Shown: positions 1-8,440, counted from the stretch's first letter. The stretch: DNA of 64,000 nucleotides from an uncultured Bacteroidales bacterium (GCA_900320865.1 ONTT01000003.1:1-64000); one strand, 5' to 3'. Notes: generated from the letters alone by a model not told the origin. Numbers and translations: made by a program.

Positions 1-250
1 TCTGACGAGTGATAGGACGAGGATGATTGGGGTTGTTGGATTTGTCAATCATCAGCTTCATGTAACTGAGCACCTCGGTTGCGTTCTGCGCCTTACCCAG
101 TGCATCATTCTCACGCCAGAACTCCGCTTTGTCAGTCACTCCGATCTCTTTGAGAAAATCGTATTCTTGCATATTCCCGGGCGCCAACGTCCCGTCAAAA
201 TCGTAGATCATCGCTACGATAGGTTTTTGTATTGTCATATAGTTGTGCAT
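1..250 (-). CDS. HAD-family hydrolase, N-terminal part (runs off the window)
   Basis: Only the first 83 residues are inside the window; the gene continues past base 1. A DFDGT motif (D17, D19 from the ATG at 250) matches motif I of haloacid dehalogenase-type phosphatases, whose first Asp is the nucleophile. It is followed by residues typical of the helical cap entry. An alternative in-frame ATG lies at 238; the ATG at 250 was chosen because A-rich sequence precedes it. It follows the rhodanese/MBL gene by 14 bases on the same strand, so the two are probably cotranscribed. Substrate cannot be told from the fragment. Confidence 0.8.
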   Translation of the reverse strand, partial: MHNYMTIQKPIVAMIYDFDGTLAPGNMQEYDFLKEIGVTDKAEFWRENDALGKAQNATEVLSYMKLMIDKSNNPNHPRPITRQ

Positions 251-264
251 TTTATGCGTTTATA

Positions 265-1317
265 TTATTCGTAATGCCGGATACGGACATCGATGCTGTC
301 TTCAGCAAGGGCGGCTGGGATATATGATAGATCCGTGTCGCTGTAATGATACGGGAAGAGCACTTTCGGACGGATGATTTTGGCAACTTTGACCACTTGC
401 TCCGGCGCCATCGTGTATGGCTGATTGCACGGCAAGAAAGCGATGTCGATGTCCTTGACATCTGCCATCTCAGGAATATTTTCCGTGTCGCCGGCAATGT
501 AAATCCGCAGCCCTTCGATATTCAAGATATAACCATTGTCACGTCCTTTGGGATGGAACTGCAGATGCCCTTCTGTCGTGTTGTACGCCGGAACAGCCTC
601 AATGGTAATCTTGTCTGTCAAAGTACGTTTGTCGCCATTCGCCATCACGATACCTTTGCCCAAGATATCGGCAGATGCTTGGTTGACAATTACTTGCGTG
701 TAGAGCTCGTGCGACAAGTTATGAATCGCCTCCTTGTCCAAGTGGTCATGGTGTTCGTGCGTGATGAGGATGAAATCCGCCGTCGGCATGGTGGTGTAAT
801 CGATCGAACGGTTTCCGAGGTGCGAAACGGGATCGACGAAGATCTGCTTGTCACCGGCTTCAATCCATATACTGGCATGTACCAGCGCGTTGAGTTTCAC
901 ACTCATGCCGTTAGATGTCCGGAACTCATCACACTCATAGACCTCTGCCTGAACGGTCTTGCCTGCCGCTTTCCACGCTTCCAAACCGCCTTGCAGCTCC
1001 ACGATATGCGTATAACCCATCTTGTATAACTTGTTTCCTGCCTCATGGCTTCGACGACCACCTCTGCAATAAATAGCAACAGTCTTGGACTTATCCAACA
1101 CCTGCCCGGCTTCGTCCGCAAACGCCTCGTTTTTCCAGTCGATATTCATCGCTCCCACGATATGCCCTTGCTCGTACTCTTCCGGCGTACGCACATCTAC
1201 TAACTGTACGTCCGGTTCGGCGATAGCCTGTTCAAACTCATCCGGCGTCACGGTCCGATACTTCGGTGCACACGCTGCAAAAAGCATTGTGCTGATGGCA
1301 AAAAATAACTTTTTCAT
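265..1317 (-). CDS. Lipoprotein with rhodanese and metallo-beta-lactamase domains
   Basis: 350 residues. The N-terminus is a lipoprotein signal with lipobox LFAAC (Cys16), so it should be membrane-anchored outside the cytoplasm. Residues about 22-122 form a rhodanese domain with the active-site loop CRGGRR (C84), which carries persulfide or similar sulfur groups. Residues about 140-350 form a metallo-beta-lactamase-fold domain of the UPF0173/YtnP-like kind with HEHHDH (187-192) and a later GDTE motif. The order (rhodanese first, MBL second) is the reverse of persulfide dioxygenase-rhodanese fusions, and the MBL part resembles the UPF0173 hydrolases more than ETHE1. Function is not known; a periplasmic sulfur or lactone role is only a guess. 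It starts 1 base after ybaK ends. Confidence 0.85.
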   Translation of the reverse strand: MKKLFFAISTMLFAACAPKYRTVTPDEFEQAIAEPDVQLVDVRTPEEYEQGHIVGAMNIDWKNEAFADEAGQVLDKSKTVAIYCRGGRRSHEAGNKLYKMGYTHIVELQGGLEAWKAAGKTVQAEVYECDEFRTSNGMSVKLNALVHASIWIEAGDKQIFVDPVSHLGNRSIDYTTMPTADFILITHEHHDHLDKEAIHNLSHELYTQVIVNQASADILGKGIVMANGDKRTLTDKITIEAVPAYNTTEGHLQFHPKGRDNGYILNIEGLRIYIAGDTENIPEMADVKDIDIAFLPCNQPYTMAPEQVVKVAKIIRPKVLFPYHYSDTDLSYIPAALAEDSIDVRIRHYE

Positions 1318-1318
1318 A

Positions 1319-1798
1319 CTATATCAAATCGCTTACTTCTAATGGTACATAGTTAATTAAGTCCTGCGGAACGAGGCGGAGTTGCATACCGCGCTGACCG
1401 GCAGAGACGTAAATCTTCTCATGCAGCAGACAGGTCTCGTCGATGTACGACGGGAATGGTCGTTTCATACCTATCGGACAACAACCGCCACGGACATAAC
1501 CGGTGAGCGGCAGCAGTTCTTTCTGCGGAATCGGTTTGCAGGACTTATTGCCACTGGCACGAGCCGCTTTCTTCAAGTCCACCTCACACGCACCCGGCAC
1601 GACACATACAAAATGCTTGACCTTGTCGCCCTCAAGTACGATGGTCTTGAACACGGCATCCACGTCCTCGCCTAATTGTTCCGCCACATGCGTCGCGCTC
1701 AAGTCCGACTCATCCACGGCATATTCAATCAGTTCATACGCGATCCCTGCCGCATCGAGCAATCGACACACATTCGTTTTCTGTATCTTCTGTGCCAT
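1319..1798 (-). CDS. ybaK: Cys-tRNA(Pro)/aminoacyl-tRNA deacylase, YbaK/EbsC type
   Basis: 159 residues, the usual length of this family. The YbaK fold is visible throughout: the conserved FKTIVLEGD segment near residue 50, the GACEVDLKKAARA segment and the GYVRGGCCPIG segment near residue 103, which in the family form the pocket for mischarged tRNA. In the cytoplasm such proteins hydrolyse Cys-tRNA(Pro) made in error by ProRS. A second deacylase of the related ProX type is encoded at 39933-40484, so the strain carries two trans-editing factors in this window. Confidence 0.9.
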   Translation of the reverse strand: MAQKIQKTNVCRLLDAAGIAYELIEYAVDESDLSATHVAEQLGEDVDAVFKTIVLEGDKVKHFVCVVPGACEVDLKKAARASGNKSCKPIPQKELLPLTGYVRGGCCPIGMKRPFPSYIDETCLLHEKIYVSAGQRGMQLRLVPQDLINYVPLEVSDLI

Positions 1799-1838
1799 TA
1801 GTTAATCTCTTCCAATGCGCCGGTAAATAGTCCATATC

Positions 1839-1952
1839 TCAATGCCCTCTTACAAATTGCCCTTCTGGCTGGTATTCAAGGAAACAACTATCCTCCTGTT
1901 GCTCCTCGTCTATCGCTTGTTGTTGCTGCGCTATGTACTCGTCGTATGTCAT
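1839..1952 (-). CDS. Small protein of 37 residues, translationally coupled
   Basis: A short frame that begins with an ATG overlapping the TGA of the upstream 75-residue gene (ATGA at 1949-1952), the usual arrangement for coupled translation. It encodes an acidic, Gln/Glu-rich peptide (QQQQ then EEQQED) and ends 40 bases before ybaK. I recognise no family. The overlap is the only support, so it may be spurious. Confidence 0.45.
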   Translation of the reverse strand: MTYDEYIAQQQQAIDEEQQEDSCFLEYQPEGQFVRGH

Positions 1953-2176
1953 AATAATTCTGTCAATCTATCTTCCCGAATAATTTTCGGCGCGCTTTTG
2001 CCTGCCAGCACAAAGACCTTCTTTCCGTCGCGATAGATATGCAGTTGCCGTGAACGGACAACAGCCGTCAGCGTCGGGTCGTTCTCTATCTGCTCACGGA
2101 TAGCGCGATACTCGCCATCCGGGGCAAATAACTTCCGCTGCAAGTGCGAGCACATGTTTGTAGTGTCAATTTTCAT
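1949..2176 (-). CDS. Hypothetical protein, 75 residues
   Basis: Small, mixed-charge soluble protein with no signal peptide or obvious motif. It follows a well-formed promoter (2203-2234) and overlaps a 37-residue frame downstream by ATGA. The middle part reads like a short alpha/beta domain (RQLHIYRDGKKVFVL). I do not recognise the family; the promoter and the coupling make it a likely real gene. Confidence 0.6.
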   Translation of the reverse strand: MKIDTTNMCSHLQRKLFAPDGEYRAIREQIENDPTLTAVVRSRQLHIYRDGKKVFVLAGKSAPKIIREDRLTELL

Positions 2177-2202
2177 TTCTCTTTAGTACAATAATTCGAG
2201 CG

Positions 2203-2234
2203 CAAAGGTACAAAAGAAATCTGACATACACAAG
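2203..2234 (-). promoter_or_regulatory. Bacteroidota-type promoter for the 75-residue gene
   Basis: Reading the minus strand: CTTG (2231-2234), 20 bases, TACCTTTG (2203-2210). This matches the primary sigma-factor consensus of Bacteroidota (-33 TTTG, -7 TAnnTTTG) and lies about 27 bases before the ATG. Confidence 0.7.
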
Positions 2235-2393
2235 GATTCCACCCTAAAAACACCCTAAAAAGTGATTATCTACCCCAAAAATTGGAAAAGTGCGCAAAAA
2301 TATCGCAAAACAAGCATTCAATGCTTATTTATGTAACATAATTGAGCAATATGAGTGTAGAAGACAAAATCGGTTAAATAAAATTGTCAAAAG

Positions 2394-2453
2394 TATACAG
2401 AAAACCATACAGATAAGTGTACAGAAAACGCCATAGAAAACGACACAGACAAA
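2394..2453. repeat. Tandem 12-bp repeat, five degenerate copies
   Basis: Five head-to-tail 12-mers: tatacagaaaac, catacagataag, tgtacagaaaac, gccatagaaaac, gacacagacaaa. They fill the gap just after the 3' end (minus strand) of the gene at 2461-2712. Short arrays next to gene ends recur in this window. Confidence 0.7.
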
Positions 2454-2460
2454 ATGCCGA

Positions 2461-2712
2461 TCAGGAAGGCAGCATCTTCTCCAAGATGTTTACCGCGGAA
2501 GTGATGTCCTCCTCAAAGCGCGTATGCTCTTTGAGAAAATCAGCCTTGCCGCCGGAGATAAGGCGCAATAACTCTTCACTCATATCATCTACGTAAGACG
2601 CGATGGCGTACTCGATGTCATCCTTCTGCCAGTCAAGCGAGGAATGAATATATACGTTCCGCTTCTGATGCAGAAAACTATACGCTATCTCTATGGCTTC
2701 TTTTGCTATCAT
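2461..2712 (-). CDS. Hypothetical protein, 83 residues, coupled to DUF4250 gene
   Basis: Its ATG overlaps the TGA of the DUF4250 gene (ATGA at 2709-2712), so the two form one translationally coupled unit. The protein is mostly alpha-helical in appearance and acidic (a DDIEYAIASYVDDMSEELLRL segment in the middle), with no membrane segment or signal peptide. Family not recognised. Confidence 0.7.
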   Translation of the reverse strand: MIAKEAIEIAYSFLHQKRNVYIHSSLDWQKDDIEYAIASYVDDMSEELLRLISGGKADFLKEHTRFEEDITSAVNILEKMLPS

Positions 2713-2909
2713 GCGTCATAGCCGATTGGTCTAAACTGTTGCTGGTCTTCGCTCCACACGAAGCCATTTGCGAAAAGGTACTCCTTTATCTGTTCCGGTT
2801 CTTGATTAAACGCATAGCAAAGTGCTTCGAGCGAATCGAACTCTTCATCTCGCAGGAGCATGTTCACACTCGATACGAGAATCGCCGGATTTTGTGGTAA
2901 ATGGTCCAT
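2709..2909 (-). CDS. DUF4250 domain protein
   Basis: 66 residues from the ATG at 2909. The sequence LPQNPAILVSSVNMLLRDEE, then SLEALC and later EYLFANGF..SEDQQQF, fits the DUF4250 family (small single-domain proteins with the LPxxPxxLxSxVNxxLRD signature). An earlier ATG (2942) lies upstream of the -7 box at 2932-2939 and so should not be in the transcript; this decides the start. The family has no known function. Confidence 0.85.
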   Translation of the reverse strand: MDHLPQNPAILVSSVNMLLRDEEFDSLEALCYAFNQEPEQIKEYLFANGFVWSEDQQQFRPIGYDA

Positions 2910-2931
2910 GTCTTTAAATCTATATCGGGTG

Positions 2932-2962
2932 CAAATGTACAACTTTTTCTGAAATACGCAAG
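2932..2962 (-). promoter_or_regulatory. Promoter of the DUF4250 operon
   Basis: Minus strand: CTTG (2959-2962), 19 bases, TACATTTG (2932-2939). It overlaps the last codons of nothing but abuts the stop of the sugar-kinase gene (2963), so the DUF4250 unit has its own start of transcription. Confidence 0.65.
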
Positions 2963-3865
2963 TTATGATTTTAATTGTGCTACTAATTCGTCGGAGATGT
3001 TATTGCCTAACTGACGGCATACATCCTGGCTCCAGCGTTGTGCCATGGCGATGCGTGCAGCGGAATCGTCAATGCCTTTGAGCATCGCATAGATATAACC
3101 GGCATTGAAGTTATCCCCGGCTCCCACAGTGCTTACGGTCTCTATCGGCAGAACAAGATAGCTCTCGCATCCTGCCGGCGAATAAACCCGTATCGTTCGC
3201 GCGCCATCAGTCAAGATGAGGGTGAGGCAGAACGGTCGTACACGTTCGTAGATAGCGTCCGCATCGGTTAGGTTATACAAATACCCGAAATCCTCTATTG
3301 ACCCGCGGACGATATTAGCCAGCTGCATGTTCTCTTCGATATTCACCATCACTTGCGGAATATCGGCGATGTGCGTCTTTCGGAAATTGATGTCATAATA
3401 CAGCCAAGCGCCCACTTCTCGTGCTTTGCGTAGCATCGAACGCACTACTGGACGGATAGCAGGATTGATGGCAAAGAACGAGCCAAAGAGCACAATATCG
3501 GAAGCTTGGATATGTGGTAACTCGCCATCCAAAGCCGCAGAGGCATGGTCTTTGTAAAAAATATTCTGTGCATCGTTGTGCTCGTCCAAAAACGCCAGGG
3601 TTATATGCGACTTGGTTCCTGCGTGGCGACGGACGAACTCATCCGACACGCCGTTCTCGCGCAGATACTGACAAGTCAGATCGCCGATATGGTCTCCTCC
3701 GACTTCCGTCACCATGACGCAAGGCACACCGGCGCGTCCTAACGATATGATACTGTTGAACGTCGATCCGCCCGGAATGGCTTTCTGCGGCTGGTTGTTC
3801 TTGAACAAGATGTCCAATACCGTTTCTCCAATACCTATAACGCGCTGTCTCATAGGAATATTCAT
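2963..3865 (-). CDS. PfkB-family carbohydrate kinase (fructokinase-like)
   Basis: About 300 residues, normal for ribokinase/PfkB sugar kinases. Visible family signatures are the N-terminal GGSTFN..ISLGRAG sugar-binding segment, the DINFRK segment in the middle and the C-terminal TVGAGDNFNAG motif that holds the catalytic Asp and the anion hole. It should phosphorylate a sugar with ATP in the cytoplasm; the exact sugar is not readable. In-frame ATGs occur at 3880, 3865 and 3853; 3865 has the best A-rich leader (GAAA before ATG). A second PfkB protein (PsuK) lies at 51792-52688. Confidence 0.88.
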   Translation of the reverse strand: MNIPMRQRVIGIGETVLDILFKNNQPQKAIPGGSTFNSIISLGRAGVPCVMVTEVGGDHIGDLTCQYLRENGVSDEFVRRHAGTKSHITLAFLDEHNDAQNIFYKDHASAALDGELPHIQASDIVLFGSFFAINPAIRPVVRSMLRKAREVGAWLYYDINFRKTHIADIPQVMVNIEENMQLANIVRGSIEDFGYLYNLTDADAIYERVRPFCLTLILTDGARTIRVYSPAGCESYLVLPIETVSTVGAGDNFNAGYIYAMLKGIDDSAARIAMAQRWSQDVCRQLGNNISDELVAQLKS

Positions 3866-3904
3866 TTTCGTTGTGCGCAAAAGGTGACGCCAAGGTACAA
3901 GATG

Positions 3905-4699
3905 TTATTTTCGGGAAGCATGAACCGACACATCTATCTGCTCCGCCCGGGGGATCCATTCGGAATAAATCTGTGCGGCAGTCTCGGAATCGTTGCGAGT
4001 GATCGTGTGGAGGTAGTGATAAACAGGCTCGTCTGTCTCGTTAGGCAATAAGTTCAGACGGCAGGTGAGCGTGTCGCCTAAGAAGGTCTCTTTGAGCCAA
4101 TGAATAGCCAAACAACGGATCGCGTGCGCGTCCATAAAAGCTTCGTCCGCCGACTGCATGGCGATAGAGAGGTACGTTCGGTTGTTGACATGCCCGTTGA
4201 AATCCAAATTAATCGGGTTGACACGGTGCTCGATCTGTTGAAGCGGCGTACCTTCCGTCGGAAAACGGCGTTTCTTGTGGGTCTCAGATGTCACTTCCTG
4301 CAGCACGGGTATCTGCGGTTGGAAAGGCATCATCGGCGCAAGGCGGTGTGCCTCCGTGTCGAGGAGCGTCCAACAACCATATCCGTGTGCCACTTCAACT
4401 CCATCTGCTCGACGCACGCGGAATTCGGCATAGAGCCGCAACGCGCCCACTTCACTGTTCCAAACGGTCACATCAATGTCATCCGACCACAGGGCTGTTT
4501 GCTCTTCAAACCACGCGTTGAATTCCGTAATGACCCAGATGCGGTTCTGCTTGACCACATCAAAAGCAGCCAGATGCAGGCACGCCATATAGCGTGCCCA
4601 GCAATCTTGATAATAGAGCAGGACGGCGTTCGGCGTCATCCGGTAACGTGTGTCCATATCCGCTGCTGTAAGCGAATAGCGATGGGTGTATTGGTTCAT
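3905..4699 (-). CDS. Acyl-ACP thioesterase
   Basis: 264 residues with two tandem hot-dog domains, the layout of bacterial FatA/FatB-like acyl-ACP thioesterases (PF01643). The N-terminal half begins with the typical RYSLTAADMDTRYRMTP and LYYQDCWARYM segments. The second half carries NPINLDFNGHVNN (about 177-189), which contains the Asn and His of the family's active site. It releases free fatty acids from acyl-ACP in the cytoplasm. Its ATG overlaps the stop of the HdeD-like gene (ATGA at 4696-4699), so the two are coupled. Confidence 0.9.
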   Translation of the reverse strand: MNQYTHRYSLTAADMDTRYRMTPNAVLLYYQDCWARYMACLHLAAFDVVKQNRIWVITEFNAWFEEQTALWSDDIDVTVWNSEVGALRLYAEFRVRRADGVEVAHGYGCWTLLDTEAHRLAPMMPFQPQIPVLQEVTSETHKKRRFPTEGTPLQQIEHRVNPINLDFNGHVNNRTYLSIAMQSADEAFMDAHAIRCLAIHWLKETFLGDTLTCRLNLLPNETDEPVYHYLHTITRNDSETAAQIYSEWIPRAEQIDVSVHASRK

Positions 4700-5289
4700 T
4701 TTACCTCTTCCCAGTCAATATCCGTTACTTCACGAAGACGGTCATGCAGTTTGACGAAGCGTTTCTCCACTTTATTGACAACCGCCACTTTAACCCAGTT
4801 GCCGATACCGTCAAGGATGATACCCAGTCCGACAACCCAAGCGATAGTCTCTGCGCTCACATTCGGGTTCACGAGGCAGTACACGCCGAAGCATGAAGCC
4901 AGCACACCAAAGCAGCAGACTATCCACCAGCGGCGGAATCCGACACGCTTGAAATCAAACGAACTGATAGCGAGGTTGATGCCTTCAAACATAAGCCAGA
5001 AAGCGAAGATGAACGGCAACGCCACCATCAACGGAGCCGGATGGAAAACCATGATCGCGCCGAGGATAATCTGCAACAAAGCCGAAAGGAACATCAGTCC
5101 GCTCATGGGGATAAATCCGCGTGTAGCCGACCAAGCAGCCAGCTCTGTACAGCCGCCGAGGAAGAACATCAAACCGAATACCCAAGCCAGGCTTAACAAT
5201 GTGGTTCCCGGGTAGAGGATACACATAACGCCGAGTGCTACGAGTGCTACACCCGCAATACACATCCAAATTTTAGTACTCGTTTTCAT
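4696..5289 (-). CDS. HdeD/DUF308-family membrane protein
   Basis: 197 residues from the ATG at 5289, with about six hydrophobic segments in three pairs and a short basic C-terminal tail, as in HdeD-like DUF308 proteins. A longer frame upstream (to 5349) lacks any signal-like start and is ignored. Members are linked to acid or general stress in enterobacteria, but the role in Bacteroidota is not established. It is followed by the thioesterase with a 4-base overlap. Confidence 0.85.
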   Translation of the reverse strand: MKTSTKIWMCIAGVALVALGVMCILYPGTTLLSLAWVFGLMFFLGGCTELAAWSATRGFIPMSGLMFLSALLQIILGAIMVFHPAPLMVALPFIFAFWLMFEGINLAISSFDFKRVGFRRWWIVCCFGVLASCFGVYCLVNPNVSAETIAWVVGLGIILDGIGNWVKVAVVNKVEKRFVKLHDRLREVTDIDWEEVK

Positions 5290-5408
5290 ACATATAGAAT
5301 TTAAAAACATACTTGCGTTTTCACTCGGAGAGAGGCAATAACAGAACATATACCCACAGACATAGAAGACCTAAAAAATCCCACATATGCAAGAAAAATC
5401 CGAGATTT

Positions 5409-6575
5409 TTAGTTGAAGGTAGGTTTACGCTGCTGCGCTTCGTCGAACTTCGCCTTCATCGTCGGGTTGCCGTTCGTCAGCCGTTTGATCGTAACGTCCT
5501 GCAGTTTCTTATCCGCGGCATTGAGGTTATCGCCCGATTTCACGAGGTTCTCGCGTACCTTCGTCAGGTGCGCAATCGTCTTGTCTATCTCGTCTATTGC
5601 ATCCGCAAAACGCTCGTTGGCCAAGCGTACGTTGCGCCCGAAAGCGTCCTTGAAGGTCATCAGTTTCTCTTCGAAATTCGTCACGTCCACCTGCTGTGCT
5701 TTCACCAAAGCCAACTCGCGTTTGGCGTCCAAGCTCTTCTTGCTCGTTTGGCAAAGCAGCGTAATCAGCGGAATGAAGAACGACGGACGAATGACGTACA
5801 TCTTCTCGAATCGATGACTCATATCGACAATACCGCCGTTATATAACTCGCTATCGGGTTCGAGCATCGACACCAGAACGGCATACTCACAGTTTTTCTT
5901 CTTGCGGTCGGCATCCAGTTTGGCAAGGAAATCTTCGTTCTTATGCTTGGTGGCGGTCTCATCGTTCTCGTTCTTCATCTCAAACATGATCGACACGTAC
6001 TCCACCCCATCTTCGCTCTTGTCGCGGAAGACGAAATCGCCTTTCGTTCCCTCAACCACCTCGTTGTCTTTCTCGAAATACGCATAGGGCATCAGAGGGC
6101 GCAGCAACTGGTTAAAGAGCGTGGAGCAATGGATCTCCAGACTCTCGCCTACCATCTTCGTGCTCATGCGCAACTTCATGTCTTTGTAGTACGCAATCTG
6201 GTCCTGAGCCGCTTTCAACTGGGCATCCATCTGCGTCTTCACTTGCGCCAACTCCTGCTCTTTTTTCATATATGCCTCGGTGGCCTGCTGCCTAACCTGA
6301 GCGACCGCTAACTGCTTCGCTTGTTCGGCCTGCTGCACTTGTGCCTGCAAGGCCTGCAACTGCATCTGCAGCTGGGTCTGCGCCGCCTGTTCTTCCGCCT
6401 TACGACGAACGGCCTCCGCCTGCTCACGCACTTTCTGCGTCTGCTCCAGCTCCTGAACACGACGCGTCAACTCGCGTTCAAACTCCGCGTTCTTCACCTG
6501 ACCTAACAAAGCAGCATAGTCACTCTCGTCCACCGTAAACACATTTCCGCATTTCGGACATTTCAACTCTTTCAT
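5409..6575 (-). CDS. DUF2130 domain protein
   Basis: 388 residues. It starts with a CPKCGNVF zinc-ribbon-like knuckle (residues 5-12), continues with a long Gln/Glu/Ala-rich coiled coil (about 35-145), and ends in the DUF2130 domain with GESLEIHCSTLFNQL, KGDFVFRDKSEDG and the SIMFEMKNENDETATKHKNEDF segment. The last part resembles restriction-endonuclease-like nuclease folds (E, EMK), which is an inference. An upstream ATG at 6656 was rejected because the -7 box (6597-6604) lies downstream of it. Cytoplasmic; function unproven. Confidence 0.88.
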   Translation of the reverse strand: MKELKCPKCGNVFTVDESDYAALLGQVKNAEFERELTRRVQELEQTQKVREQAEAVRRKAEEQAAQTQLQMQLQALQAQVQQAEQAKQLAVAQVRQQATEAYMKKEQELAQVKTQMDAQLKAAQDQIAYYKDMKLRMSTKMVGESLEIHCSTLFNQLLRPLMPYAYFEKDNEVVEGTKGDFVFRDKSEDGVEYVSIMFEMKNENDETATKHKNEDFLAKLDADRKKKNCEYAVLVSMLEPDSELYNGGIVDMSHRFEKMYVIRPSFFIPLITLLCQTSKKSLDAKRELALVKAQQVDVTNFEEKLMTFKDAFGRNVRLANERFADAIDEIDKTIAHLTKVRENLVKSGDNLNAADKKLQDVTIKRLTNGNPTMKAKFDEAQQRKPTFN

Positions 6576-6596
6576 AATTGAATCAATTTTGCGGTG

Positions 6597-6628
6597 CAAA
6601 AATACTGCTTTTTTTCGACATATGCAAA
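6597..6628 (-). promoter_or_regulatory. Promoter of the DUF2130 gene
   Basis: Minus strand: TTTG (6625-6628), 20 bases, TATTTTTG (6597-6604). Full match to the Bacteroidota consensus; divergent with the promoter at 6644-6675. Confidence 0.75.
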
Positions 6629-6643
6629 AATTTTTTTTCTTTT

Positions 6644-6675
6644 CTTGCGCATTCAAAAAAATTGTAGTAAATTTG
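6644..6675 (+). promoter_or_regulatory. Promoter of the outer-membrane protein gene at 6707
   Basis: CTTG (6644-6647), 20 bases, TAAATTTG (6668-6675), about 30 bases before the ATG. Confidence 0.7.
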
Positions 6676-6706
6676 CACCGGATTTGACTTTTCAGTCAAA
6701 AGAGTT

Positions 6707-7639
6707 ATGAACATTCCATCGAAAGATATGCATATCCGTTACCTCGCCATATTGTTCTTATGCGTGTGGATGTTTGTCCCTATGCATGCGGAACTCATTA
6801 CCGATAGTACATGGACGTTTCATCAGCCCGAAGCGCACGACCATGCCGAAGAGAATGAGATTTGGCTGAGTGCCGACCGCCCCGGTGCCGGCACCGGTTC
6901 TGAAGTATTAGGCAAAGGTTATATTCAATGGGAGGCAGGTTTTGAGGCCGCTCATATCCCGGGGTTGCACTACCTGACGCTTCCTTCTTCGCTTTTCCGT
7001 TTCGGGGTGCATAAGCGGATTGAGTTGCGGTTGGAATATGGCGGCGTATTGGCAATTCACGACTATCCGGACTCTATTCCGAGCTCTCCCGACAGCCATT
7101 TTTATACTCCATTGCCGCTTTATATAGGGGCGAAATTCCTGCTTTGCGACCATCATGGCGGTTCGCTTGACCGGAAATGGATTCCTCGTACCGCTTTGTT
7201 AGTCAATTTAGGTGTTCCGCTGACGTCCTCCATGGCTCAGATGGTACCGATATCCGGTTTGGTGGACTTACTCTTTGAACATGAAGTAACCGAGTGGTTA
7301 TCGATAGGTTATGATATAGGTGCTCATTGGGAGGAATGGGCGCCGACGCCCGATATCTTCGCTTCGTTAGGAGTCAATTTTGAACCGACTGACCATTTGG
7401 GTCTGTTCCTTGAGTCATATAATATCTTCGATCCCGATGCGCTGGATTTAGCCACCGGGAAGCGATATACGCATTGCCACGTCAATCTGGATTTCGGACT
7501 CACCTATGCGGTTCATCCGCGTGTGCAACTGGACGTGAATGCCGGTTTTAATCTCTATAACTCGGCGACGGACTTGTCGGGTCCGAAAAACCATGTCTTT
7601 GTCGGTTTGGGTGTCACGTGGTTGATCCGGCACCCGTAA
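6707..7639 (+). CDS. Outer-membrane beta-barrel protein (MetA-pathway/transporter-like)
   Basis: 310 residues with a signal peptide (cleavage likely near MHA at residue 28). The mature start has the ADRPGAGTGSEVLGKGYIQW pattern typical of PF13557-type outer-membrane proteins annotated as transporters of the MetA/phenol-degradation family. Alternating hydrophobic strands run to the C-terminus, which ends in a strand (VFVGLGVTWLI). A second possible start is the ATG at 6728 (MHIRYL). It probably forms a channel in the outer membrane; the substrate is unknown. Confidence 0.75.
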   Translation: MNIPSKDMHIRYLAILFLCVWMFVPMHAELITDSTWTFHQPEAHDHAEENEIWLSADRPGAGTGSEVLGKGYIQWEAGFEAAHIPGLHYLTLPSSLFRFGVHKRIELRLEYGGVLAIHDYPDSIPSSPDSHFYTPLPLYIGAKFLLCDHHGGSLDRKWIPRTALLVNLGVPLTSSMAQMVPISGLVDLLFEHEVTEWLSIGYDIGAHWEEWAPTPDIFASLGVNFEPTDHLGLFLESYNIFDPDALDLATGKRYTHCHVNLDFGLTYAVHPRVQLDVNAGFNLYNSATDLSGPKNHVFVGLGVTWLIRHP

Positions 7640-7660
7640 GAAAGCACGCGACTAGTACAA

Positions 7661-8440
7661 ATGGGAAAGACGCAGGAGCAGATAGCGATAGAGAAAGAAC
7701 GAACGCGGTTGACGAAGTTCTTTCATGAAGCATGCGCGGGATACCAACTCATCGAAGAGGGGGATCATATACTGATTGGTTTGAGCGGAGGAAAAGACTC
7801 GCTGCTGCTGACGGAGTTATTAGGCAAACGTGCACAGATATACAAGCCGCGTTTTCGCGTGACGGCCCTGCATGTGCGGGTGAAAGAACGCGATTACCAT
7901 AGCGATATCTCCTATTTAGAAAACTTCTGCCGCCAAGCGAATGTGCCGCTCGTGGTGAGGGATGTGGAGATAATGAATGAAGGAGTGAAGGAGTTAACGA
8001 ATGAAAGAGTGAGAGACACCAATCCGTGTTTCTTATGCGCATGGTATCGACGGAAGACGCTGTTTAACGTAGCGCAAGAGTTGGGATGCAACAAGATCGC
8101 TTTTGGTCATCATAAAGACGACATCGTACAGACGATGCTGATGAACTTGGTCTTTGCGGGTTCTTTTGCTACGATGCCGCCGATGCTGCAATTAGAGAAG
8201 ATGCCGCTGCGTATCATTCGTCCGTTATGTCTGATTCCCGAAGCCGATATCATTGCTTATGCGCAGATGCGCGGGTATGAGAAGCAAAGCAAACTGTGTC
8301 CGTTTGAGCACGAGAGTGCGCGGGAGAAGGCCAAGGACCTGTTGGCGCAGATGAAGGCTCTTAACCCCGATGCGCTCAGTACGCTTTATAACGCCATGAC
8401 GAATATCAAACCGGAGTATCTACCCAAGACAAAATCATAA
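7661..8440 (+). CDS. ttcA: TtcA-family tRNA thiolation PP-loop ATPase
   Basis: 259 residues. The PP-loop SGGKDS (about 44-49) marks an ATP-pyrophosphatase that adenylates its target. CFLC (about 124-127) fits the first Cys pair of TtcA enzymes, and GHHKDDIVQTMLMN fits the second ATP-binding segment. TtcA makes 2-thiocytidine at tRNA position 32 using a [4Fe-4S] cluster. The Bacteroidota homologs are diverged, so the target base is not certain. A stretch before the first Cys pair (7966-8013) holds a 28-bp imperfect direct repeat (aatgaaggagtga and aatgaaagagtga), likely an in-frame expansion. Confidence 0.82.
   Translation: MGKTQEQIAIEKERTRLTKFFHEACAGYQLIEEGDHILIGLSGGKDSLLLTELLGKRAQIYKPRFRVTALHVRVKERDYHSDISYLENFCRQANVPLVVRDVEIMNEGVKELTNERVRDTNPCFLCAWYRRKTLFNVAQELGCNKIAFGHHKDDIVQTMLMNLVFAGSFATMPPMLQLEKMPLRIIRPLCLIPEADIIAYAQMRGYEKQSKLCPFEHESAREKAKDLLAQMKALNPDALSTLYNAMTNIKPEYLPKTKS

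Noticed and set aside
4100..5215. Long open frame on the plus strand, antisense to the thioesterase and HdeD-like genes
   Set aside because: Both genes on the other strand have clear families; the frame is a by-product of their codon use and has no promoter or start context.
5380..5408. AAAAATC-cga-GATTTTT after the DUF2130 stop as a terminator
   Set aside because: The stem has almost no GC pairs; it may help termination but the call is not safe.
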